Assembly: GCA_944389985.1 (NCBI GenBank)
Contig: CALXON010000113.1
Coordinates: forward strand, 1 to 6,255
DNA from: an uncultured Spirochaetaceae bacterium
Lineage (GTDB): Bacteria > Spirochaetota > Spirochaetia > Sphaerochaetales > Sphaerochaetaceae
Length of the DNA: 6,255 nucleotides
Direction of reading: 5' to 3'
Shown: positions 1 through 5,637 of the stretch, piece after piece
Layout of the letters: every line of letters begins with the position of its first letter
How positions within the stretch are numbered: the stretch's first letter is position 1
Made by a program: the position numbers and the translations under genes
The notes under the pieces: model-generated
Databases searched by the model: none
The model's input: the letters and a program-made list of their open reading frames with translations, nothing else
What the model was told of the DNA's origin: nothing

Positions 1-378
1 ACCACATGATGCCGACACTGACACGACCGCCGCAGATGCAGGAGCGAGCTCCTTCTTTCCGGCTTTCTCCAGTGTCTTCAAGAGCAGAGGAATGATGGCA
101 AGCACCGCATATGGAGCAGTTATGAACGGGGATATGATGAAAGCGGCAGCTGCCGAGAATGCGATGAGAGTGCAGGTGTACTGGAATGATGACATCAGTA
201 CACCGACAGGTCCGTAGATCCTTTCCTTCTCAAGTCCTCCAGCAGCGACTGAGAGCATGAAGAGCGTGAAGAATGTCTGCCATGGCAGTGATACGATCAT
301 CTCACCTGTAGGTGGCGTCACGATGAATGAAAGCAGCATCAGCGCTCCGGTGATGATGAGCGGAATGAACTTACGCAT
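1..378 (-). CDS. Partial membrane transporter, divergent SLC13/ArsB-like (N-terminal 126 codons)
   Basis: Only the N-terminus is present; the gene runs off the left edge with no stop. I translated it from the minus strand starting at the ATG at 378-376. The product is very hydrophobic. Likely membrane segments are residues 5-20, 33-49 (possibly re-entrant), 60-82 and 85-100, followed by a short basic loop (KAGKKE, 105-110). The order 'short helix, PP, loop, PWQTFFTLFMLSVAAGGLEK' and then 'ITAPYAVLAIIPLLL' resembles the start of SLC13/CitMHS/ArsB ion-transporter proteins, where one usually reads W-R-T-L..LF..M..V.GL and then ITND-V.L...P. Here Ala88-Pro89 stand where Asn-Asp is usual, so the protein is divergent and its substrate cannot be named. 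Its ATG overlaps the thiI stop by 8 nt, and AAGGGAG lies 7 nt upstream, so translation is probably coupled to thiI. The presence of a membrane-protein gene is secure; the family is an inference. Confidence 0.75.
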   Translation of the reverse strand, partial: MRKFIPLIITGALMLLSFIVTPPTGEMIVSLPWQTFFTLFMLSVAAGGLEKERIYGPVGVLMSSFQYTCTLIAFSAAAAFIISPFITAPYAVLAIIPLLLKTLEKAGKKELAPASAAVVSVSASCG

Positions 379-1564
379 TCTCCGTCTCCCTTCCTGCAGC
401 ATCGAATGTATATACTTTCGTCTCCTCAACGGCCTTCTTTATGATCTCATCCATCTGGAGCTCCTCGAAGTGACGTCTGGAGACATCCTTCACAGGTCTT
501 GTAATCGGATGTTTGGGGGAGAATACCACACAGCAGTCCTCATATGGCAGTATCGATGTCTCATATGTCCCTATCTTTCTGGCTTTCTTTATGATCTCTT
601 CCTTGTCCATTCCGACAAGAGGCCTGATGACAAGAAGGTCCGTCATGCTGTCAGTGAACGACATCGCGTCGATAGTCTGTGATGCGACCTGGGAAAGAGC
701 CTCTCCTGTGATGATCGCCTGTGCTCCGTTCTCTTTCGCGATGATCTCCGCCGTTCTCATCATCGCAGCCCTGAACATCAGCGTGGCTTCCTCCTCATAC
801 CCGTTGTCACGGATGTGAAGCTGCCCTTCGGTGAATGGAACCACAAAGAGTCTCAGCCCCTGAAGATACGGTGCGATGAGGGAGGCAAGTGTCTTTACCT
901 TCTCCAGAGCAAGCTCAGATGTGTAGGGATAGGCATGGAAATAGATCGCATCAGCCCTCATTCCGCGCTTCGCCATCATGTATCCTGCGACAGGGCTGTC
1001 AATGCCTCCTGAGAGGAGGAGCATGCCCTTTCCTGCAGTTCCTGCAGGGAGACCTCCCTCTCCCTTATCCTCATCGGTGTAGAGGTATGCCTCTCCCCTT
1101 ATCTCGCATGTGAGGGTGTAGTCGGGATTGTCGAGATCAACCTCGAGTGCCGGAAAGAGTGACGCGACGACGACCGCGAGCTCGACAGCTATCTCATGGG
1201 AGTTCAAAGGGAATGTCTTGTCCTCACGCTTTACGGTGATCCTGAAAGTACCTTCATTCCTGAAATTCGAACCGGGAAGTATCTCCATGGCTTTCGCCTT
1301 GATTCTCTCGATATCCTTCTCCGCCCTGTATGCCCTCGCGTATCCTGTTACTCCTGTGGTCGTGGACAGAGCTTTTTCTATAAGCTCGTCAGGAGCCTCT
1401 TCGCTTATATATGCATAAAGACGGCCTTTCTGCCTCTCTATCTCTGAACTGTATGGCCTGAGCTTGTCCTTTATGTTGTGTCTGAGCCTTTTCTCGAAGA
1501 GATTCCTGTTTCCTCCCTTCAATGAGATCTCGCCTTCCTTGATCAGGTAGAGTTTATCAGCCAT
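371..1564 (-). CDS. thiI: tRNA 4-thiouridine synthetase ThiI, short form without rhodanese domain
   Basis: ThiI adenylates U8 of tRNA with ATP and replaces its oxygen with sulfur, giving 4-thiouridine; it acts in the cytoplasm. The 397 residues show the family order: an N-terminal ferredoxin-like domain with the signature KEGEISLKGGNRNLFEKRL (9-27), a THUMP RNA-binding domain (about 60-165), and a PP-loop ATPase domain with SGGIDSP (185-191) and ITGEALSQVASQT (285-297). Near the end is YEDCCVVFSPKHP (341-353), whose Cys344 aligns with the sulfur-relay cysteine of E. coli ThiI. The protein stops about where the C-terminal rhodanese domain of the roughly 480-residue E. coli enzyme would begin, as in the roughly 400-residue Bacillus form. 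In that form an adjacent desulfurase supplies the sulfur, and thiamine synthesis does not depend on the rhodanese activity. The gene overlaps the desulfurase stop by 8 nt and has AAGGAG 7 nt before its ATG. Identification is very secure; restriction to the tRNA role is inferred. Confidence 0.96.
   Translation of the reverse strand: MADKLYLIKEGEISLKGGNRNLFEKRLRHNIKDKLRPYSSEIERQKGRLYAYISEEAPDELIEKALSTTTGVTGYARAYRAEKDIERIKAKAMEILPGSNFRNEGTFRITVKREDKTFPLNSHEIAVELAVVVASLFPALEVDLDNPDYTLTCEIRGEAYLYTDEDKGEGGLPAGTAGKGMLLLSGGIDSPVAGYMMAKRGMRADAIYFHAYPYTSELALEKVKTLASLIAPYLQGLRLFVVPFTEGQLHIRDNGYEEEATLMFRAAMMRTAEIIAKENGAQAIITGEALSQVASQTIDAMSFTDSMTDLLVIRPLVGMDKEEIIKKARKIGTYETSILPYEDCCVVFSPKHPITRPVKDVSRRHFEELQMDEIIKKAVEETKVYTFDAAGRETENA
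386..392 (-). promoter_or_regulatory. Ribosome binding site for the transporter gene
   Basis: On the minus strand AAGGGAG lies 7 nt before the ATG at 378-376. It sits inside the last codons of thiI. It supports this ATG as the real start despite the 8-nt overlap with the upstream gene. Confidence 0.6.
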
Positions 1565-2681
1565 TGCCTATCTCCTTGACAGCTTTTATCAGTGCCTCAG
1601 CACTCTCCATGTCGGTGCTTCCTGAGAATGATATCCTCACGGCATTTCTTGCCTTGCTGCTTCTGATGCCCATGCCCAGAAGTATCTTCTCTCCCTCTCC
1701 CTTCGCATTGTTCGAGCATGCAGAGCCTGACGATGCCGCGATGCCTTTGTCGGAGAGCATCCTGACATAGACTTCTGACGGAAGAGGGGACACGAATGAG
1801 ATTATATACGGAGACGCGTTCTCAGGCGAGAGGATCTCAAGTCCGAGAGAGGAGAGGTTGTTCCTGATGTATCTGTTGATCTCTCCGATCCTCCTGTTCT
1901 CACTCTCCCTGTTGCCTGTCCACATCAGGACAGCTTTCTCCAGTGCCGCGATCGCCGGAAGATTCTCCGTTCCTCCTCTCTTTCCTTTCTCCTGTCCTCC
2001 TGCCGGGGCAAGCGGACGGAAGGATTCAGGGGATCTGAGATACAGCATTCCTATACCTCTCGGTCCGTTGATCTTGTGTGCGGAGAAGGAAGCACCGTCT
2101 ATTCCGAGCTCTGTGATGTCATAATCAATCTTGCCAAGGGCCTGAACGGAATCGGAGAAGAAGAATATCCTCCTTCCGTTCTTTTTCTCATATGAGCGTA
2201 CCACATTCACAAGAGCCTTTATGTCCTCTACCGCTCCTGTGACATTGTTCACAGCCATCACCGCGACAAGTTTCGTGTCCGGAGTCAGAAGCTCTTCAAG
2301 TTCCTCCGGGTCTACTATGCCCCCTTTCGCTTTCAGAGTGACGGTATCCCATCCGTAGCGTTTCAGGATCGGAAGCCAGGAGGCCACCGCCTCATGCTCT
2401 ATTCTTGAGATGATCACGCGCCCGGGCTCCTGAAAGAGCAGTGAGGAGAACACCGATGCTATCGATTCGGTGGCTCCTGATGTGAAGAAGAGTGAGGATG
2501 ATGGTATGTGCATCGCATCAGCGATCGATCCTCTGATCCTCTCGAGTTCCTTCTTTGCCCGGATTCCCTCACTGTGTACGGAGGATGGATTCGCGAAGAA
2601 TTCCCTTTCTGTCTTTATGTAAGCCTCAAGCGCCTCATCCGAGAGCCTTGTGGTGGCAGCATTGTCGAAATAGAGATCCAT
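1557..2681 (-). CDS. nifS: Cysteine desulfurase, NifS/IscS family (NifZ-like partner of ThiI)
   Basis: A pyridoxal-phosphate enzyme that converts cysteine to alanine and carries the sulfur as a persulfide for transfer to ThiI or other acceptors; cytoplasmic. With the ATG at 2681 the protein has 374 residues and opens with MDLYFDNAATT, the usual family N-terminus. Visible landmarks are SGATES (68-73) for cofactor phosphate binding, His96 in EHEAV, the NN pair (145-146), Asp177 and Gln180 in SDSVQ, the Schiff-base Lys203 in SAHKINGPRG, KRGGTEN (234-240), and catalytic Cys322 in SSGSACS. The frame can be extended 12 codons to a TTG at 2717, but that segment overlaps the promoter and does not look like family sequence, so I chose the ATG. 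The gene directly precedes thiI with an 8-nt overlap, as in the Bacillus nifZ-thiI arrangement, which argues for dedicated delivery of sulfur to tRNA. No iscU-like scaffold gene is visible nearby, but the next genes on one side lie outside the window. The symbol reflects the family, not proven orthology. Confidence 0.95.
   Translation of the reverse strand: MDLYFDNAATTRLSDEALEAYIKTEREFFANPSSVHSEGIRAKKELERIRGSIADAMHIPSSSLFFTSGATESIASVFSSLLFQEPGRVIISRIEHEAVASWLPILKRYGWDTVTLKAKGGIVDPEELEELLTPDTKLVAVMAVNNVTGAVEDIKALVNVVRSYEKKNGRRIFFFSDSVQALGKIDYDITELGIDGASFSAHKINGPRGIGMLYLRSPESFRPLAPAGGQEKGKRGGTENLPAIAALEKAVLMWTGNRESENRRIGEINRYIRNNLSSLGLEILSPENASPYIISFVSPLPSEVYVRMLSDKGIAASSGSACSNNAKGEGEKILLGMGIRSSKARNAVRISFSGSTDMESAEALIKAVKEIGNG
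1572..1577 (-). promoter_or_regulatory. Ribosome binding site for thiI
   Basis: On the minus strand AAGGAG lies 7 nt before the thiI ATG at 1564-1562, within the 3' end of the desulfurase gene. It is a near-perfect Shine-Dalgarno sequence and fixes the thiI start inside the upstream reading frame. Confidence 0.7.
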
Positions 2682-2688
2682 GGTGAGT

Positions 2689-2717
2689 ATTACAGTGGTT
2701 TCCGCTCTTTTCTGCAA
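2689..2717 (-). promoter_or_regulatory. Candidate sigma-70 promoter for the desulfurase-thiI-transporter operon
   Basis: On the minus strand TTGCAG (2717-2712) and TGTAAT (2694-2689) are separated by exactly 17 bp. The -10 box matches the consensus at five of six positions and the -35 at three, all in TTG. Only 7 nt separate the -10 box from the ATG at 2681, so transcription should begin at or within a base or two of the start codon. No Shine-Dalgarno sequence precedes that ATG, which fits a leaderless message. Confidence 0.5.
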
Positions 2718-2736
2718 GCGGTCCGGTAAATATAAT
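2708..2736 (+). promoter_or_regulatory. Candidate sigma-70 promoter for aroB
   Basis: A perfect TATAAT (2731-2736) lies 7 nt before the first aroB ATG at 2744. The hexamer at 17-bp spacing (TTTTCT, 2708-2713) is a weak -35 match and overlaps the -35 box of the divergent promoter. Polymerase binding to the two promoters may therefore be mutually exclusive. A short inverted repeat, CCGCT (2702-2706) and AGCGG (2717-2721), spans the shared -35 region; it is only 5 bp per arm and may be chance. Confidence 0.5.
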
Positions 2737-2743
2737 CGTCTCT

Positions 2744-3787
2744 ATGGAAAGAATGTTCAGTGTGCCGCTCAAAGGTGGAGCCATGACAGATGTTTACGCA
2801 CTCTCATCAGTGGATGAGCTTGGACCGGTTCTGAAGGATTATGACCGTACGCTGATGGTCACGGACAGCAACGCCTCAAAGCTTGTGGATCTGCCTTCAT
2901 CATCCATCGTCCTTCCTCCCGGGGAATGCGAGAAGAGATGGGAGAGCGTTGACAGGATACTCTCCAGAGCGCTGGAACTGTCCCTTGCCCGTGACAGTGT
3001 CTTCATCGGCTTCGGAGGAGGAGTCATCCTCGATATGGCTTCTTTCGCCTCATCAGTATATATGCGCGGAGCAAGGCTCGTGCTTGTTCCCACAACTCTC
3101 CTGTCGATGGTGGATGCCACGCTCGGAGGCAAGACAGGCTTCGATTACCATGGCATAAAGAACCTTGTCGGAACATTCTATCCTGCTGAGGCTGTGCTCA
3201 TCGTCCCGGATACACTCCGCACTCTTCCTGAGTCTGAGTTCAGATCAGGACTCGGGGAGGTTGTCAAACATGCGTTCCTCTCAAAGGACAGGAAACTCCA
3301 TGAATTCCTCATTGAGAACCATGATGCCATCATGGCAAGGAAAAGTGATGTGCTTTCCGAGATGATCAGACTCTCTCTCGAGGTGAAGATCTGGTACATC
3401 ACGAGGGATCCTGAGGAGAAGAAGGGAATCAGATCGGCACTGAATCTGGGACATACGTTCGGACATGCGCTTGAGTCCTTGAGAGGATTCTCTGTCTCAC
3501 ACGGGGAGGGGGTCGCATGGGGTATGCACAAGGCCTTCAGGGCCGGTGTGGAGCTCGGTGTCACACCTGAGGATTTCGCATCGTCAGCCGTCTCCCTTCT
3601 GGAGCTCTATGGCTTTGATGGCGATGAAAGCATAGCAGATGATGAGTTCTCCAGGTATCTTGCCGCGATCAGAAGTGACAAGAAGAAGAGCGGTGGAAGC
3701 GTGAAGTTCGTGCTTATGGAGGGACAGGGACTGCCTGTACTGACGCCGCTTGCTGATGAGGATATAAGGAAGGCTGTCTCCTGCTGA
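2744..3787 (+). CDS. aroB: 3-Dehydroquinate synthase AroB
   Basis: Catalyses the second step of the shikimate pathway, cyclising 3-deoxy-D-arabino-heptulosonate 7-phosphate to 3-dehydroquinate with bound NAD and a divalent metal, usually zinc; cytoplasmic. The 347 residues match the family length and contain GGGVILDMASF (91-101, NAD binding), VPTTLLSMVDATLGGKTGFD (115-134), IKNLVGTFYP (138-147), GEVVKH (171-176) and LNLGHTFGHALE (233-244). The three metal ligands are present: Glu172, His237 and His253. So are the active-site residues Asp124, Lys130, Lys139-Asn140, Lys175, Arg230, Asn234 and His241. The start is uncertain. ATG at 2744 would be leaderless behind TATAAT, ATG at 2753 is three codons later, and ATG at 2783 has an AAAGGTG ribosome-site-like sequence 5 nt before it but would remove what looks like the first beta strand. 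I prefer 2744. No other shikimate gene is visible here, so aroB seems to stand outside an aro cluster. Confidence 0.96.
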   Translation: MERMFSVPLKGGAMTDVYALSSVDELGPVLKDYDRTLMVTDSNASKLVDLPSSSIVLPPGECEKRWESVDRILSRALELSLARDSVFIGFGGGVILDMASFASSVYMRGARLVLVPTTLLSMVDATLGGKTGFDYHGIKNLVGTFYPAEAVLIVPDTLRTLPESEFRSGLGEVVKHAFLSKDRKLHEFLIENHDAIMARKSDVLSEMIRLSLEVKIWYITRDPEEKKGIRSALNLGHTFGHALESLRGFSVSHGEGVAWGMHKAFRAGVELGVTPEDFASSAVSLLELYGFDGDESIADDEFSRYLAAIRSDKKKSGGSVKFVLMEGQGLPVLTPLADEDIRKAVSC

Positions 3788-3799
3788 AGGCTCCGTTAA

Positions 3800-3828
3800 T
3801 TGACCCAGCAATCGTAATGTCTTATGAT
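3800..3828 (+). promoter_or_regulatory. Sigma-70 promoter for fic
   Basis: TTGACC (3800-3805) and TATGAT (3823-3828) are separated by exactly 17 bp; each hexamer matches the consensus at five of six positions. Transcription should start near 3835, giving a leader of about 30 nt before the fic ATG. It lies just after the aroB stop, in a 79-bp gap, so fic can be expressed independently of aroB. Confidence 0.7.
3811..3828 (+). repeat. Imperfect inverted repeat inside the fic promoter (possible operator)
   Basis: ATCGTAA (3811-3817), a 4-nt spacer, and TTATGAT (3822-3828) form arms with six of seven positions complementary. The right arm contains the -10 box, so a protein bound here would block polymerase. 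The site is short and AT-rich, so chance is a real alternative. Confidence 0.3.
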
Positions 3829-3849
3829 GATTCCACCATAACAGGAGTT

Positions 3850-3855
3850 AAGGGG
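3850..3855 (+). promoter_or_regulatory. Ribosome binding site for fic
   Basis: AAGGGG lies 11 nt before the ATG at 3867, a little further than usual. An in-frame TAA at 3849-3851 prevents a longer N-terminus, so the protein must begin at or after this point, and this ATG is the first in frame. Confidence 0.5.
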
Positions 3856-3866
3856 TTTCTGCATTT

Positions 3867-4640
3867 ATGAAGAGCGCTAGGCTGAGCATCAGCCAGGAAT
3901 ATCTCAGATTCACGATCGAGGCTGACGGCGAGGAGATGACCGGAGAGCTTGAGAAGACATTCTCCGACATTCTTGAAGGGGATCTCTCCGGAGACAGTGC
4001 AGTCGCCGCGTTCATCCGTTCGGAGAATCTCAATACGGACAATACTGAGACAATTTCCGATGAGCTCTCGAAGTATCCGGGAACGAGATGCCTTGTGAAT
4101 TACTTCGGCATAAAGGACAAGCCGGCTCTCAAGCATGTGGACAAGATGATCTCCTCCCTGAGAACCGCGGAGCTTCTTCATTCTCCTCTGGACATGCCTT
4201 TCACGTTCGACTATCTGAAGGCCGTACACTCACATCTTTTCGGAGACATCTATCCGTCAGCCGGAATGATCAGGAAGTCACTCTCATCAAAGCATACAGA
4301 GTTCTGCCAGCCTGAGTTCATTGAAAGTCAGGCGGAGATACTCTTCTCGAAGCTCCGTGATGACAGATATCTCAGTTCCATCGATGATGTCGATGATTTC
4401 GTGAACGAGCTTGCATACTACATGGGAGAGATGGAGGCACTTCATCCGTTCATGGACGGTAATGGCAGAGCCTCCCGTTTCTTCTTCAACTCCCTCGCTC
4501 TCTCCGCCGGCTATGAGATCGGCTGGGGCAGTGCGGATCCGGATCATTTTCTAGAGGCGAATGTCGCGGCGCTTGATGGTGATTATCAGGCACTGATCGA
4601 TGTCCTTGAGGAGATTGTCATCCCACTTTCAGAGGACTGA
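3867..4640 (+). CDS. Fic-domain AMP-transferase with N-terminal antitoxin-like (VbhA-like) extension
   Basis: Fic enzymes usually move AMP from ATP onto a hydroxyl side chain of a target protein. The 257-residue protein has an intact catalytic loop HPFMDGNGRASR (193-204): His193 is the expected base, Asp197 the metal ligand, and Arg201/Arg204 bind the nucleotide phosphates. A substrate-side flap like that of other Fic proteins is seen around TEFCQPEFI (144-152). The core begins at YPGTRCLVNYFGIKD (70-84), wording typical of class I toxins such as VbhT and E. coli Fic, which are normally held off by a separate small antitoxin. No separate antitoxin gene is present; instead residues 1-65 precede the core. 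There TIEADG (16-21), then 16 residues, then GDLSGDSAV (38-46) follow the spacing I remember for VbhA-type antitoxins ([ST]xxxE[GN], then G[ED][IL]S...), with Asp20 where the inhibitory Glu should be. SDILEG (33-38) also fits the literal inhibitory pattern. The Fic assignment is firm; the fused antitoxin is an inference. It has its own promoter, and its target is unknown. Confidence 0.92.
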   Translation: MKSARLSISQEYLRFTIEADGEEMTGELEKTFSDILEGDLSGDSAVAAFIRSENLNTDNTETISDELSKYPGTRCLVNYFGIKDKPALKHVDKMISSLRTAELLHSPLDMPFTFDYLKAVHSHLFGDIYPSAGMIRKSLSSKHTEFCQPEFIESQAEILFSKLRDDRYLSSIDDVDDFVNELAYYMGEMEALHPFMDGNGRASRFFFNSLALSAGYEIGWGSADPDHFLEANVAALDGDYQALIDVLEEIVIPLSED

Positions 4641-4641
4641 T

Positions 4642-5637
4642 TCACATAAGATTGAGCATCTTCGCCACATCCTCGATGCCGAGGTAGCTGAATACTGTCT
4701 CCTTCAGGCTCACGAATGTGCTGACAAGCGCATCCATCACCTTGTCTCTTGTGCTGTTCGGGGCGACATAGTCAAAATCTCCGGAAGGAGTCTCTCCTGT
4801 CGGTACGAACGGGGTGAATGACCAGTCAGATGTGCGGAAGGAGCTCTCGATCCTTTTCTCATCCTCTTCAGGAAGGGCATGGTAGAAATCGAGTCCTGTT
4901 ATCTTCTCGACATCATCCACTGACATCGCATATGCTTTCAGGTCCTTGTCCGATCCCTCATTCGGAAGCACGAAGCCTATGGCCTTGATCTCCGGTTCTG
5001 TGTAATCAAGGAAAACCTTGTAGAAACGTCTGGGAATAGCCACCTCATTCTCTCCTATGGTCTTGTACGGTCCATCAGTGAGAACGGGGCCTGTCGTTAT
5101 GTATATGCTGCCGTTGTCATAGGCCGCGGTCCTCGCGACAGCCTCGAGATCAGCCCAGATGCCTCTATTGAACGAAGGTTCCTGAGGAGCCATGTTCGAG
5201 AGGAAGAATGTATCGCTCATCGCATCTCCTGACCACTTGAAGTCAGCTGCCGGTGCCATGTGGCCTCTGTCATAGCCGCTTTTCCTGTAATCTGCAAGGG
5301 AGGCCGATCCTGTCGATACATCAGGATCCTCCCTGAAATTGTCATCCCTTTCTGCAGCTGTTCCGAGAACCTCATCGCGTGTGAGCTCGTATGCCACCCA
5401 GGATGGAAGCTCGTACTCCTCATTGTATGAGAGTGTGTATCCGGTATGCCTTATGATCTCCTCGCCCCTGACAGGTGCCGGAAGCTCGAGATCCGGTATC
5501 CTGTCTCCTGTTTCGTACACGGTCTCTGCCGATGATGGCGTGAGATACGAGAGAACGAGGAATAGAACGATGATCACAAAAACCAGTATGATGATTTTCC
5601 TTAGAAGATGTTTTTTCTTTCTGCTTTTCCTAGCCAT
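4642..5637 (-). CDS. Membrane-anchored DNA/RNA non-specific endonuclease (Serratia/NucA type)
   Basis: A beta-beta-alpha-metal nuclease expected to cut DNA and RNA with little sequence preference. The active-site block is YDRGHMAPAADF (122-133), with His126 as the likely general base and Arg124 beside it, followed by SNMAPQEPSFNRGIWADLE (147-165), where Asn157 is the expected magnesium ligand and Glu165 is also conserved. The N-terminus is strongly basic (MARKSRKKKH) and is followed by one hydrophobic helix (about 14-31). The catalytic domain should therefore sit outside the cytoplasmic membrane, either anchored or released by cleavage, which spares the cell's own nucleic acids. Likely roles are scavenging of nucleotides or degradation of extracellular DNA. 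A C-terminal tail of about 55 residues follows the nuclease fold. The gene overlaps the upstream protease stop by 8 nt (ATGGCTAG), so the two are co-translated. Its own stop is one base from the convergent fic stop. The catalytic residues appear intact. Confidence 0.93.
   Translation of the reverse strand: MARKSRKKKHLLRKIIILVFVIIVLFLVLSYLTPSSAETVYETGDRIPDLELPAPVRGEEIIRHTGYTLSYNEEYELPSWVAYELTRDEVLGTAAERDDNFREDPDVSTGSASLADYRKSGYDRGHMAPAADFKWSGDAMSDTFFLSNMAPQEPSFNRGIWADLEAVARTAAYDNGSIYITTGPVLTDGPYKTIGENEVAIPRRFYKVFLDYTEPEIKAIGFVLPNEGSDKDLKAYAMSVDDVEKITGLDFYHALPEEDEKRIESSFRTSDWSFTPFVPTGETPSGDFDYVAPNSTRDKVMDALVSTFVSLKETVFSYLGIEDVAKMLNLM

Noticed and set aside
257..682. Plus-strand open frame of 141 codons across the transporter and thiI genes
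   Set aside because: It lies antisense to two clearly recognisable overlapping genes, resembles no known protein, and has no promoter or ribosome site of note. It is a shadow frame.
2682..2717. TTG start 12 codons upstream for the cysteine desulfurase
   Set aside because: The extra residues do not match the family, and the segment coincides with the -35/-10 promoter elements. The ATG at 2681 gives the standard MDLYFDNAATT beginning.
2877..3146. AroB with altered active site (Asp in KTGFD where many enzymes have Asn)
   Set aside because: Asp at this position also occurs in well-characterised dehydroquinate synthases as I recall them (KTAID in the Aspergillus enzyme), and all metal and substrate ligands are present. 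This is ordinary AroB.
3788..3800. Terminator between aroB and fic
   Set aside because: No stable hairpin or T-run is visible between the aroB stop and the fic promoter, so read-through from aroB into fic cannot be excluded.
4671..4684. CCTCG-ATGC-CGAGG hairpin near the fic/nuclease junction, considered as a terminator
   Set aside because: The stem is only 5 bp, it lies inside nuclease coding sequence, and no T-run follows on either strand.
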